Virus record (IMG/VR): IMGVR_UViG_3300046457_000126
Span: 1 to 44,799 of that record
Length of the DNA stretch: 44,799 nucleotides
DNA from: a virus
Direction: 5' to 3' (one strand)
Made by a program: the position numbers and the translations under genes. The notes beneath the pieces were generated by a model. The model had not been told where the DNA came from. It saw only the letters and a program-made list of their open reading frames with translations, and did not search any database. Below, in pieces: positions 29,039 through 38,486 of this stretch. The stretch's first letter is position 1. Every line of letters starts with the position of its first letter.

Positions 29039-32000
29039 TTAGTGTTTCGGCCCTCGCCCGAGCGCCAACCCTTGCACGTATTCGGCTGCGTTCGCTGGGT
29101 GTTGTTTCCCTGACGCAACATCGGCGGCGTATTGCGCCGTGGCGCCGACCTGCCCCAAGCCCGGAATGTGCAACCCCATGCCGGCAGCGTTCGCGATATC
29201 TTTGATCGGCGCGTTCGCGTGCTGACCGGTCGCGATGCGCGCGACATCCTTGCCCGCCGTTACCATCGTGTTGAGCCACGACTCGACGCCGACCTGCCCC
29301 GCGTGGCTGTAGCCTTCGACCATCGCAGCAGCGTCGCGCACGAACGGCACCATGCCGGCGACTTCGACGCCGATCGATTTCGCGATCCAGTGCGCCCACC
29401 CGTCTTTGTCGTTCGGCGGCCCGTCGGTCAGATACCCGGCCCAAATCGCGGGCACGATCAGCGCCATCATGCCGCGCGCGAGCGTTTGCGGGTTGCTGAT
29501 GCCCGCCGTGCGCAGCTTGTCGACGATGTCGGCGGTCTGGCCGTAGGTGTTGTTCATGAACCCGTACAGCGTCGTGAACATCTTGACCGCTTCCGACGAG
29601 TTGTTGATCACCATCGAGCGAGCCGACGCGATGTTACTGCCGTGCGCCTCGCGCACGACTTTGCTCGCGTAGGCGACGGCCTGTTCTTCCGTCATTGGCT
29701 CGCCGGTGCCGCCCATGTTCTTCGGGATGCCTTCGGTGATCGCTCGGTCGTATGCCGCCCAGGCGGTCGGCACGGCCGTCATCATGTCGGACCAGGCCAC
29801 GGCCGCGTGACCGAAGCGCTCCCCCTTCGCGATCTTGCCTTCGGGCTCGAACAGGTTCGCCGACATCGCCTTGAAGTCGCGATCCTGCTGCAGCAGCCGT
29901 GCGCGGATCTCAGGGAACTTCTCCTGCGCGCCCTTGATCTCGGCGGCGTAGTTCGTGCCCATCGCGGCGAAGCGCGACAACAGGTACTTTTCACCCCCGC
30001 CGGTGAAGTAGCCGCCCGTCTTGATCGCCGCCGAGCCGCCGTGCTTGAGCACCGTCGAGATCCGGAACGCGATGCCGTTGATCACCATGCCGGTGCGGGT
30101 GTATTGCAGGATCTTACCGAGCGCGCCGATCTCGCGGTCTTGGTTGTCGGCGTTCGCGGTCTTGCCGAGCCATTCCTGCAGCGAGCGGTAAGCTTCCGGT
30201 CCGTACGTCTTTTTGAACTCCCGAGCGAAGTCGCCGTGCTGGATGATCTTGTTCACGTCGATCAGCGCTTCGCGGTACGCGAGATCGTGGATCGATTCGT
30301 GCATCGTGCGCGGGATCGTGTGGAAGTCGAGATCCACGACGTCGGTGTAACCGTGGTTCCGCGCGTTGAGCGAACCGTTCGTCGTGGTGTCGGCGCGGTA
30401 AAAGCTGCTGCCGAACAAGCCTTTCGACGGGTCGATCGCCTTGCCCGCGGCTTCAATCTCGCCGCGGCGCGAGCGCAGCGGGTCGTACTTGACGGCCGCG
30501 TAGCCGCCGCGCTGCTCGCCGAACTGCGTCTTGAACGCGCGCGGCTCGATGCGATCTGGCGACGTGTTGCCGAGCCGCTTGTTCATCTCGACCATATCCG
30601 GCCAGTGCTTGTCGTACTGGTCCCACACCGATTGAACCGCCTTCCAATCCTTCTCGGTCATGTTGGCGTGCAGGAAATTCCACACGTCGGTCTTGTTCCA
30701 CTTCCACCCCTGCGTCATCTTGTCGAAGTTCGACTCGTTACCGACGTGGATCGCGATGCCGAGCATCCGGCCGCGCGTCATGCGCAGCGGTTCCTGCGAG
30801 CCGTCGCGGCTGCGGTTGACGTCCATCAGACGATCGTTCGTCACGCCGTCGCGCAAGCTGTCTTGCCACTCGCGCCCCAGGTGGTCGGCCATCTTCTGGA
30901 AATCGTCGGACATACCTTTGAGCATGTCGACTTCGTGATAGTTGGCCTTGAACACCGGTTCGTAGATCGACTCGCCGAACGGCCCGAGTAGCTCGTGCAT
31001 GTCGTACTGATTGCGCTTGTATTCCTGCGGCTTCAGTTGCGCGCGCAGCGCGCGCAGTTGCGACGAGACGTGATCGAGCGCGATCTTGAACGGGTTGTCG
31101 CTGCGGTCGCTCGGCTTGTCGAAGATCTCGGCGTCGCTGAACTTCGTGCCGCGTTCCTGCATTTTCGGGACAAGCTTCGTGTTCACGTACTCGGTGATGT
31201 CTTGCTTTTCACCGTTGATCATCGCGGTCTTGCGGTCGCGGCCGATCTTTTCGAGCGACTTCACGGCGTCGGTGAGCCCGCGAAACGCTTCGAGCGGCAT
31301 GTCGCCGTACGGCTGACGGTACGCCGGGTTCATCATTTCCGGCGTCACGTTCGGCGCGTAGCCGGCGGCAACCTGCGACTCGACCCACTTTTCGAGATTG
31401 ACCTGCTGACGCGTCGGCGCGTCGTTCGGGTTTTTGCGCAGGTCGAAGCGCGACAGCATGTCGTCGATCTGGTCGCGCACGTCGACGTCGATCTTGCCGC
31501 GCACGCTATCTTTGTTGAACTTCTTCAGATAGTCGAGCGCCTTGACGACTTCGGCCGCCGCGTTGCGCGCTGTCTTCTCAAGCTGGTTGTTCAGCAGTTG
31601 ATTGCGCTTCTGCGTCGCGGCTTCGGTCAGGTCGCCTTTGACGCGCGCAGCGTCTGCGGCCTTGCCGGCGCGCGCTTCGGCGGCGGCGTACTTCGCGGCG
31701 TTGATATCGCGCACGCGTTGCTTCGCGATCGACATCTCGGCGACTTGTTTCGCCGCCTCGACGAGCGGGCGCACCGGGCCCGTCGCCTTGCTGAGTGCTT
31801 TGAGTTCGGTCGCGACAAAGCGCGTGCGCACTTCGTTGTGGATCGCCTGATTCGCGGCGGCGTTCATCGCCTGGGGTGACGTAACGTCACCGTACTTTTC
31901 GAGCATGCGCTGATCGGTGAGCGCTTCGACAACCGACTTGACCGACTCGGCGTTGGCGATCGCCTTCGTCATGTCGGCGGCGTTGTTGAAGCCGAAGCGG

Positions 32001-35000
32001 TCGGCGACGATATCGGCCGGCACCGGGTCGGCCTTGTTCGCCTGCTCGATCATGAAACGCTGCGCGGCGTACACCGGCTCTTTCGCCACTTCGGCCGCAA
32101 CCTGCTCGCGCATATCGCGGCGCTTCGCGGCGACGTCTTTCTGCACTTCGCGCAACGCGCGGTTCTTTGAGATCTCGGTGAAGCGCATGTCGCGCAGCGT
32201 GCGCGCGGTCAATTCGTCCGACGCTTCGAGAGTCGCTTCGTTGCCGAGCGCGTGGTACGCCTGGAACTCGTCCGGCGTCATGTTCGCTTCTTCGGGCGTC
32301 TTGAACATCGGCCCCATTGCGCGTTCGGCTTCGGCCGTGCGGATCGCGTCGTTCGTGGCGAGCAGCCGGTCGAACACGCCGCGCACTTCCGGCGACAACT
32401 GGACGTGCAGATTCTGCAGCGACTTATAGACGTTCACCATCCACGCGCGCACGCGCTGGAATACGCCTTGCAGTTCGGGCGTCGGTGCCTTGCCTTCGAA
32501 CAGATACGACTCGAATCCACGCGCGAACTGCTCGTGCATCGGGCGCTTTTCTTCGAGCGACATGTTGCGCCAGGCTTCCGGCGTCGTGCCCATCCACTCG
32601 GTCGCGGTCTTGAAGTCGTTCGAGACTTCCGGCATCGAGCCATCTTTCGCCATGTGCGAAAGCATCTCAAGGTGGAAGTGCCCGAGTTCGTGCACGAACG
32701 TCGACAAGTCCGCGTCTTTGTTGAGCGTGATCGTGGTCGGCGTGCTGCTGATGTCGTCGGCAAACGACAGCTTGCCGCGTGCGGCGGTCTTCGACGCAGG
32801 CGCTGCAGTCGGTGCCGCACCCTGCGGATAGTTGATCTCGATTCGGTCGTGGTTGCCCGGCAGTGGTTGGAGTACCGACTGCACCCCCCATCCTTGACCT
32901 TTCTCGTCGCGCAACGTGGTATCGGCCGCGACGATCTTGCGCGCCTTACCTTCAAGGTGTAGCGTCACTTCGGCCCCAGCGTCAAGCGCGGCTTTGACTT
33001 CCGCGCGCACACTCTGGCCTGCTTTACCTAAGTCAATGCTTCCGTCGGACTCGCCGTACTTTGCGTGGATAGACGCGCGGTCTAGCACCGTCGGCTGCGC
33101 CGGCGCCTGATCAACCGAATTGGCACCCGGCGCCTCGTCGGCCGCGATCCGCAGCGGGTAGCGCTCGAACATCGATTCGGGTGACAGCCCCGCGCGGGCG
33201 CCGGCTGCGGTGTAGGAGTCGCGCACGAGCGCGGCGTAAACCTTGTTCACGTCCGGCCGAAAGCGGTTCGCCTGCGTCAACTGGTCTAGCACGTTGTCGT
33301 GCACCTTCTGCGCGCTCGCCGCGATTGCGTCTTCGTTCTGCTTGTCCGCGACGACGCCTTCGGCGGCTTGCTTGAACGTGTCGACGTGCGACTGATAGAA
33401 CTCCTGCGCCTGCAACTGAGTCATGCCGTCCGGGTCCGTCTTCAGGTGCGGCATGATCGCATCCTGCATCGGGCCGCCCGCGATGTGCGTCGCGAAGTCT
33501 TCGATCGGGATCTGCACGTCACCGCCGGTCGACAGTGCCGTCGGCAGTTGCTCGGCGACGCGCGGCATCGTGGCTTCGACGTCGCTGATCTTGACGCCCG
33601 ATTGCTGCAGCGCGTTCGCGAGCGTGGCGCCGTCGACATAGACGTTTTGCACCGGGCCGTTCTCGTTCGCTTGCGCTACGAAATCCTTGAACGCTTGCGG
33701 GTCACGCGTGCGCAGCTTCGAGTTTGCCGCGGACGTCGCGAGATCCGAAAGCGTCGCCGCGTCAGCGGTTGCCGTCGACGCCTTCGCCGCGTCGGTCATC
33801 CATCCACCGGCCGCGCGCCCGGTGCCGTGCAGCGAGAACACAGTGTTCAGACCGTAGTCGAAAACCTTCTGCGCGGTCGAGCGGTCGTCGAACGGGTTCG
33901 TGCCGCTGATCGCATCCATCATCGCATTGACGCCGACGGCTCGCGCGATCGTCTGCACGACCGTGCTGTCGGGCAGCATGCGCCCAGCCAAGCCGAAGAC
34001 GCCGCCCATCTCGGCGCCGTGCGCGGCCGACATGCCGAGCGTAGTGAGCGCGGCTTCGGGGCTGTTCTGGTTCAGAGCATCGCCGGTCGCGGTGAGCGCC
34101 GTCGCGAGCCCGAGCGTCGACGCCTGCGCGCCGACGTCCTTCGCCGTGGCTTTCAGGAACGACTCACCGGCGACGTGTTCGAGCACCTTAGCGCCGCCCT
34201 TCTCGACCGCCATGCCGGCCAGCTTCAGCGGCGCGCCGATCATGAAACCCAATAGGCTACCCGCGCCGCTTGCGACGCCGCCCGCCGTTGTCTGCGCCGG
34301 CCCGTTGACGTCAGGCGCGAGCCCGGCGAGTGACGAGTTCTCGAAGCCCTGCGCGAACTGCGTCGGGATTTCCGACATGCCACCAACGGCGTCGCGCATC
34401 GACCCGACGGGGATGTTGTTCTGCTTCGCGTAGTTCTGAATGAACGCCTGCGCGGCGCCCGCGCCTTGCGCGTTACCTTCGGCCGCGTCGAGCCCGAGCA
34501 GGTTGCGCCCCCAATTCGAGATCCGGTCGCGGTACGACAGCGGCGTGTTGTCGGGCTGAAAATAACCCGTCGTGCCAGGCGCGAGCGGTACTGTGTTACC
34601 CGCCGGCCCGAGATTGGTCGTCGACTGCTCGACGGCCTGCAAGCCCGGAATGTCGTCGTGCGCGATCTTCGCGTTATTGATGTTCTGATAAAACGCGGCG
34701 GTCGTCGGGTATTGCTTGGCGAGCGCTTGCCAGTCGGTCGACGCCACGGCCGCGCGCTGCTTGACCTGATCGGGGAACGCGCGAACGCTGTCGATCGGCG
34801 TGCCGGTCTGCTTGGCGAGTTGCGCGAGCGACGCTTCGAGATCGGGATTCGCGCCGATCGACAGCGCGACGTTGCTCTGCGCGGTTTGCGCGGTGTTCTG
34901 CAGATAGGCTGCGACCGGGCTGACCGTAGGCGCGGCGTCAGGTGCGGGCGCCTGCGGCTGCACAGCGCCAGTCGCCACATCGCCAGTCGCCACATCGCCA

Positions 35001-35203
35001 GTCGCCACATCGCCAGACGGCGCCGCCGGTGACGGCGTGTAACGCGGCAGCAACGTCGGCTTTTGCCCGGTGATTAGACTTGTGAGCGTCGGCCCTTTCG
35101 CATCGCCGTATACCGAATTAACCGGGTCGGCGACGACTTTGTTGTAGAGGTCGCCTGCGGCGTCAGCGATTTTCGTAGTCGTCGGAACGGTCAAATCAGG
35201 CAT
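29039..35203 (-). CDS. Giant ejection protein with HExxH metallopeptidase motif
   Basis: A 2054-aa virion protein, the largest gene here, in the position of the T7 gp16-type ejection protein. Residues 838-846 read HELGHFHLE, giving the zinc-peptidase motif HExxH with a downstream Glu, inside a region shared with other large phage internal proteins. No lytic transglycosylase motif is seen in it; that lies in the next protein. The N-terminus carries a 15-base tandem repeat coding GDVAT. Long helical stretches follow (e.g. RDINAAKYAAAEARAGKAAD). It is probably ejected into the host periplasm or cytoplasm with the DNA. ATG 35203 overlaps the previous stop. Confidence 0.85.
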   Translation of the reverse strand: MPDLTVPTTTKIADAAGDLYNKVVADPVNSVYGDAKGPTLTSLITGQKPTLLPRYTPSPAAPSGDVATGDVATGDVATGAVQPQAPAPDAAPTVSPVAAYLQNTAQTAQSNVALSIGANPDLEASLAQLAKQTGTPIDSVRAFPDQVKQRAAVASTDWQALAKQYPTTAAFYQNINNAKIAHDDIPGLQAVEQSTTNLGPAGNTVPLAPGTTGYFQPDNTPLSYRDRISNWGRNLLGLDAAEGNAQGAGAAQAFIQNYAKQNNIPVGSMRDAVGGMSEIPTQFAQGFENSSLAGLAPDVNGPAQTTAGGVASGAGSLLGFMIGAPLKLAGMAVEKGGAKVLEHVAGESFLKATAKDVGAQASTLGLATALTATGDALNQNSPEAALTTLGMSAAHGAEMGGVFGLAGRMLPDSTVVQTIARAVGVNAMMDAISGTNPFDDRSTAQKVFDYGLNTVFSLHGTGRAAGGWMTDAAKASTATADAATLSDLATSAANSKLRTRDPQAFKDFVAQANENGPVQNVYVDGATLANALQQSGVKISDVEATMPRVAEQLPTALSTGGDVQIPIEDFATHIAGGPMQDAIMPHLKTDPDGMTQLQAQEFYQSHVDTFKQAAEGVVADKQNEDAIAASAQKVHDNVLDQLTQANRFRPDVNKVYAALVRDSYTAAGARAGLSPESMFERYPLRIAADEAPGANSVDQAPAQPTVLDRASIHAKYGESDGSIDLGKAGQSVRAEVKAALDAGAEVTLHLEGKARKIVAADTTLRDEKGQGWGVQSVLQPLPGNHDRIEINYPQGAAPTAAPASKTAARGKLSFADDISSTPTTITLNKDADLSTFVHELGHFHLEMLSHMAKDGSMPEVSNDFKTATEWMGTTPEAWRNMSLEEKRPMHEQFARGFESYLFEGKAPTPELQGVFQRVRAWMVNVYKSLQNLHVQLSPEVRGVFDRLLATNDAIRTAEAERAMGPMFKTPEEANMTPDEFQAYHALGNEATLEASDELTARTLRDMRFTEISKNRALREVQKDVAAKRRDMREQVAAEVAKEPVYAAQRFMIEQANKADPVPADIVADRFGFNNAADMTKAIANAESVKSVVEALTDQRMLEKYGDVTSPQAMNAAANQAIHNEVRTRFVATELKALSKATGPVRPLVEAAKQVAEMSIAKQRVRDINAAKYAAAEARAGKAADAARVKGDLTEAATQKRNQLLNNQLEKTARNAAAEVVKALDYLKKFNKDSVRGKIDVDVRDQIDDMLSRFDLRKNPNDAPTRQQVNLEKWVESQVAAGYAPNVTPEMMNPAYRQPYGDMPLEAFRGLTDAVKSLEKIGRDRKTAMINGEKQDITEYVNTKLVPKMQERGTKFSDAEIFDKPSDRSDNPFKIALDHVSSQLRALRAQLKPQEYKRNQYDMHELLGPFGESIYEPVFKANYHEVDMLKGMSDDFQKMADHLGREWQDSLRDGVTNDRLMDVNRSRDGSQEPLRMTRGRMLGIAIHVGNESNFDKMTQGWKWNKTDVWNFLHANMTEKDWKAVQSVWDQYDKHWPDMVEMNKRLGNTSPDRIEPRAFKTQFGEQRGGYAAVKYDPLRSRRGEIEAAGKAIDPSKGLFGSSFYRADTTTNGSLNARNHGYTDVVDLDFHTIPRTMHESIHDLAYREALIDVNKIIQHGDFAREFKKTYGPEAYRSLQEWLGKTANADNQDREIGALGKILQYTRTGMVINGIAFRISTVLKHGGSAAIKTGGYFTGGGEKYLLSRFAAMGTNYAAEIKGAQEKFPEIRARLLQQDRDFKAMSANLFEPEGKIAKGERFGHAAVAWSDMMTAVPTAWAAYDRAITEGIPKNMGGTGEPMTEEQAVAYASKVVREAHGSNIASARSMVINNSSEAVKMFTTLYGFMNNTYGQTADIVDKLRTAGISNPQTLARGMMALIVPAIWAGYLTDGPPNDKDGWAHWIAKSIGVEVAGMVPFVRDAAAMVEGYSHAGQVGVESWLNTMVTAGKDVARIATGQHANAPIKDIANAAGMGLHIPGLGQVGATAQYAADVASGKQHPANAAEYVQGLALGRGPKH
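34966..35016 (-). repeat. 15-base tandem repeat in ejection protein gene
   Basis: CGCCAGTCGCCACAT occurs three times in tandem (34966-34980, 34981-34995, 34996-35010), with a partial fourth. It codes a repeated GDVAT in the N-terminal, probably disordered, part of the ejection protein. Whole-codon units keep the frame, so copy number could vary freely by slippage. Confidence 0.9.
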
Positions 35204-37392
35204 CAGTTCGCGCTCATTTTTTGTTGCGAGGTTTTGAAGTGCCAGTACGCGCCGAGCAGTTGGCCCGGTGTCGGCGACGGGACGCCGTTCGCCTTGAAGT
35301 CGGCTTTCAGCTTCGGCAGCACATCATCCGGAATCTGGTTCGGCGTCATCGACATCATATTGAATGTCGTGTCGGGGCGATTCATCGAGAAGGCGCCGAA
35401 GTTGAGTTTATTTTGGAACGTGACCGATTTCGCGAACAAGCCGTCGATGTGGTTCTCGATGTCAGACTCGGTGAACTTCTTTCCGGCTTCCTTCTGTGCG
35501 TCGAGAATGCTTTGCGTCACGAACTGACGAATCGCGCCGACTTGCGACACGGCATCCGGGTCCGAGTTGAAGCCGACCGACTTCGGGTACGGGTTGATGC
35601 CCATCGTCTGCAGGCGCTGCGTCAGCGTCTCGTTCATCGCGCGCAGGTTCACCGAGCCGGGCGCGTTCGTGCCGGTGTTGTTGATCAGGTCGGCGCGGAT
35701 CTGCGACAGGTGCTTGAAGTCGTCCACCGAGAAGTTCGGCGCCTGCGTTTGCCACTGATCGGCCGTCATGCTCGACAGCATTTTCGGGTTCGTGATGAAC
35801 GTCTGATATAGCGCCGTGTTCGTGACGTTCGTTCCTTCGGCCATCGATTTTGAGAACGACATGACATCTTTCAGGTCGGCCGGGTTCAGCGCCGCGAGGT
35901 CCGCCGGGTTGACCGACGAGATGTTGCCCCGGTTCTGCGACAGCGTGCGGTACACCTGGGCGACGTTGGCCGTGTCTTTTTGCGCGATCGCGGCCGTCTG
36001 CTCGTCGTACTGCTGCCCGGCGAGCGTCACGGCTTGCGCCATCCACTCGGGTTTCTGCTGCAGGATCGGATCGGCGCGCACCTGATTGAGCACGTCGAGC
36101 TTCGACGGGCGCTGAGCGACGGCCGTGCCGGACTGGTATTGCTGCACGTTTTTCTGCACGTACGCCTGCGTTTCCTGCGGCATGTTCGCGAGCCAGGCAC
36201 CCGGCGTGCCGGCGGCGTTGGCTTTCGCCGCGGCCGCGTCGAGCGTGCCGGGCCCAGCGTTATACGCCGCCCAAGCCTTTGCCGGGTCAGCGTAGCGCTG
36301 CACCATCGCCGTGAGATAGTCCTTACCGACGCGCGCACGCTCGGCGGGGCTGTTATCTTGCGCCGGCTTGACTCCGAACCCTGGGTCGGTGTTCGTGGTC
36401 GGCATAACCTGCATCGAGCCCTGCGCGCCTTTCGGCGACGTTACGGTCGAGCCATCGGCGTTCGTCTCGCGGTTGCCCGATTCACTCTGCGCGGTGATCG
36501 CGATCATCCGGTCGATCGGGCTGTTCGACAGCGCCGGGCCGGCGGCAGTCATGACGCGCGACACGGTGTTCATCGCGGCCTGCGTTCCAAGGAACGCGTT
36601 CATCTTGCCGTTGACTTTCAGAATGTCGTCGGCCGTCATCTGGTCGCTGTACTTCTTCAGCAACCCGTTCGCGTACGTCGTTTGCCCTTGCTGCAGTGCG
36701 GTGTCGATCGCGCCGGTGAGCGCGTTGCTCGTCATCGAGCGCTGGTTCGCCTCGATCTCGGTCGCCGCCAAGCCGTTGATCTGGCCGGCCTGATACACGG
36801 CGGCCTTGATCGACTGCAGCCCGTTGTCGATCTGCTCGGGATTGTTGAACGCGAGCCCGACTTGATCGGTCGCAAGCTTGATCGTGCCGTTCTGCGTCGA
36901 CAGTGCGTACTGCTTGAACTGCTGACCTTCCCACTGTGTCGTCGCGCCGTGGAACTGCGTCGTGATGTCGCTCGCCTGCTGCTGAAACATGCGCTGCTGC
37001 ATCGGGTTCGACAACGAGCTCGCGAGCGTCGACGCCGTGTCGTTCAGCTTGCCGGTGTATTCGTCGGCAAGCGACATGCCGCTGTCGCGCTGCAGCGCCT
37101 TGACGCCCGTCTGCGACGTGACGCCCGTCTGCGGGTTGTACATCAGGTCTTGCTGCTGCGTCTTAAGCTGGTTCAACGCATCGTTGACACGCGTCTGATT
37201 CGCGAGATTCTGCGCGTCGATCACCATCTGCGATTGCGTGTTCGCGGCCTGACCGAGCGCGTCGCCGGCTTGAGTAAGTTGCTGCGTACCCTGATTCAGC
37301 AGCCCGGCGGTGACCGCCGTTGTCGACTGCGTGTCGGGGTTGACGGTCGGAGTGACCTGTTGTGACGGGTCAAGCGATGGCACGACCGGCAT
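35203..37392 (-). CDS. Internal virion protein with lytic transglycosylase domain
   Basis: A 729-aa ejection protein. Residues about 295-400 are a goose-type/SLT lytic transglycosylase: catalytic Glu304 in AQSESGNRE, then GAQGSMQVMP and the AAYNAGPG turn. The flanks are Gln/Ala-rich and helical. It would open peptidoglycan so the genome can enter. T7 places this activity in gp16; here it is in a separate protein before the giant one. Both starts and stops overlap neighbours. Confidence 0.9.
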   Translation of the reverse strand: MPVVPSLDPSQQVTPTVNPDTQSTTAVTAGLLNQGTQQLTQAGDALGQAANTQSQMVIDAQNLANQTRVNDALNQLKTQQQDLMYNPQTGVTSQTGVKALQRDSGMSLADEYTGKLNDTASTLASSLSNPMQQRMFQQQASDITTQFHGATTQWEGQQFKQYALSTQNGTIKLATDQVGLAFNNPEQIDNGLQSIKAAVYQAGQINGLAATEIEANQRSMTSNALTGAIDTALQQGQTTYANGLLKKYSDQMTADDILKVNGKMNAFLGTQAAMNTVSRVMTAAGPALSNSPIDRMIAITAQSESGNRETNADGSTVTSPKGAQGSMQVMPTTNTDPGFGVKPAQDNSPAERARVGKDYLTAMVQRYADPAKAWAAYNAGPGTLDAAAAKANAAGTPGAWLANMPQETQAYVQKNVQQYQSGTAVAQRPSKLDVLNQVRADPILQQKPEWMAQAVTLAGQQYDEQTAAIAQKDTANVAQVYRTLSQNRGNISSVNPADLAALNPADLKDVMSFSKSMAEGTNVTNTALYQTFITNPKMLSSMTADQWQTQAPNFSVDDFKHLSQIRADLINNTGTNAPGSVNLRAMNETLTQRLQTMGINPYPKSVGFNSDPDAVSQVGAIRQFVTQSILDAQKEAGKKFTESDIENHIDGLFAKSVTFQNKLNFGAFSMNRPDTTFNMMSMTPNQIPDDVLPKLKADFKANGVPSPTPGQLLGAYWHFKTSQQKMSAN

Positions 37393-38027
37393 TATTGAAC
37401 CCCTGCACGTTGATTGCGATACCAGTTAGACGCGACGCTCGACGCGCTCGTGAGCAGCGAGGTTGCGCCGGCCAGCGCCGGGCTAACCGACGCCGCCGCG
37501 GCGCCGTACGTTCCCGCGGCGCGCGCGGCGTTGTCTTCCTGCTGGTTGTACCCCATCGCCGCGCGGGCGGCGTTCGCCGTGATCGTGGCGACGTTCTGGT
37601 CGGTCACGAACTTCGTGGACGCCTGCACGTTCGTGGCCGTGCCGGCCGCGTTCACGTCGACGCCGTTGGCCGCCATCGCCGCGCGCTGCGACGCGATGGT
37701 CTGCGCGCCTTTCGTCTCGGTGTTGGCGGCGGTCGCCGCGCCGTTGGTGTAGGCGCTGGCGGCGGCCTGCTCGGCGATCAGCGCGTTCGTGCGCGCGGTT
37801 TCAGCCTGCGCGTTGTCGGCCGTGATCGTGTTGTGTGCGCTGCCGAGTGCGCCCATCAGATTCATGAAACCGCCGGCTGCACCGAGCGCGAGCGTGGCGT
37901 TGCCTGGCGTGAATACGCCCGGTGTCGACGCAGACGAGTCGCCACCCCCGCCGAACCCATACGGGGCGCCCGAGCCGGTAGAGGCTCCCGGCGAGCCCCC
38001 GCCGTCAGACAAGTTTGGCAAGCACAT
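37392..38027 (-). CDS. Internal virion protein, T7 gp14-like
   Basis: A 211-aa Ala-rich protein starting MCLPNL with a Gly/Ser-rich N-terminus and a long helical region (AEQAAASAYTNGAATAA, then RAAMAANGVDVNAAGTATNV) typical of gp14-type core proteins, which are ejected to form a channel in the outer membrane. It follows a GNAT-like gp13-type gene and precedes two more ejection genes, exactly the T7 order. Its start overlaps the preceding stop (TAATG). Confidence 0.78.
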   Translation of the reverse strand: MCLPNLSDGGGSPGASTGSGAPYGFGGGGDSSASTPGVFTPGNATLALGAAGGFMNLMGALGSAHNTITADNAQAETARTNALIAEQAAASAYTNGAATAANTETKGAQTIASQRAAMAANGVDVNAAGTATNVQASTKFVTDQNVATITANAARAAMGYNQQEDNAARAAGTYGAAAASVSPALAGATSLLTSASSVASNWYRNQRAGVQ

Positions 38028-38485
38028 TATCTTTTCATCCCGAAGCGGTGGAACGGCATACCGAAAACCCCGTAGGGCTCGGTATCCGCGCTTACCGTGA
38101 AGCCGAGACGCGCGAGCCAGTAGACCGATTTCAGGCTGCGCGCGTCAACATAGTTCAGCAGAGTGGCGTACTTCTCGCTCATTAAGTGAACGTAGCGTCG
38201 GCCGAGCTTCGTGAGTTGCTTCGGCGCGCGTTCGAGCGCGGGAGTGCCGAGCATCCACGGCACGCCGAAGTCGCCAGCCGGTGTCACCCCGAAAAGCCCC
38301 GCCGGCTCGCCGTCGACTTCGATCGTCCACAGCATCGCCGACATATCGGCGCCGGTGCGCAGCACGGCGAGCGCGTCGCGGTGCCCGGCTGATGCGTGGA
38401 TCTCGTCGATGTCGGCCGTGCGCAGTCCGGCTGCGATCGTCTCGATGTCACCCGAGCGCACGTCGCGCACGATCAGTTTTGCCAA
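38027..38485 (-). CDS. GNAT-like protein, T7 gp13-type (DUF2833)
   Basis: A 152-aa protein resembling the acetyltransferase fold of T7 gp13-type proteins: an N-terminal IVRDVRSGDIETIAAGLR, the strand pair LWTIEVDGEPAGLFGVTP, and YWLARLGFTVSADTEPYGVF at the end, the GNAT LGF motif. Phage members serve in assembly of the internal core and need not be active enzymes. TTG 38485 after GGGGG is the start, since it lies one base after the upstream stop. The motif CGTTCACTTA occurs in the coding sequence at 38183. Confidence 0.75.
   Translation of the reverse strand: MAKLIVRDVRSGDIETIAAGLRTADIDEIHASAGHRDALAVLRTGADMSAMLWTIEVDGEPAGLFGVTPAGDFGVPWMLGTPALERAPKQLTKLGRRYVHLMSEKYATLLNYVDARSLKSVYWLARLGFTVSADTEPYGVFGMPFHRFGMKR
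38183..38192 (-). promoter_or_regulatory. Late-region motif CGTTCACTTA inside GNAT-like gene
   Basis: The decamer codes VHL in the GNAT-like gene. It may be chance, but it keeps the orientation of the other copies and lies ahead of the three ejection genes. Confidence 0.25.
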
Positions 38486-38486
38486 A

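Noticed and set aside
24477-29247. Diversity-generating retroelement as in phage BPP-1
   Set aside because: The capsid genes resemble BPP-1, so I looked for a reverse transcriptase and paired template/variable repeats near the tail genes. No reverse transcriptase frame and no such repeat pair were seen.
29132-30991. 619-aa plus-strand frame opposite the ejection protein
   Set aside because: Arg/His/Val/Asp-rich composition typical of antisense frames; the minus-strand gene carries conserved structure and the HExxH motif region continues upstream.
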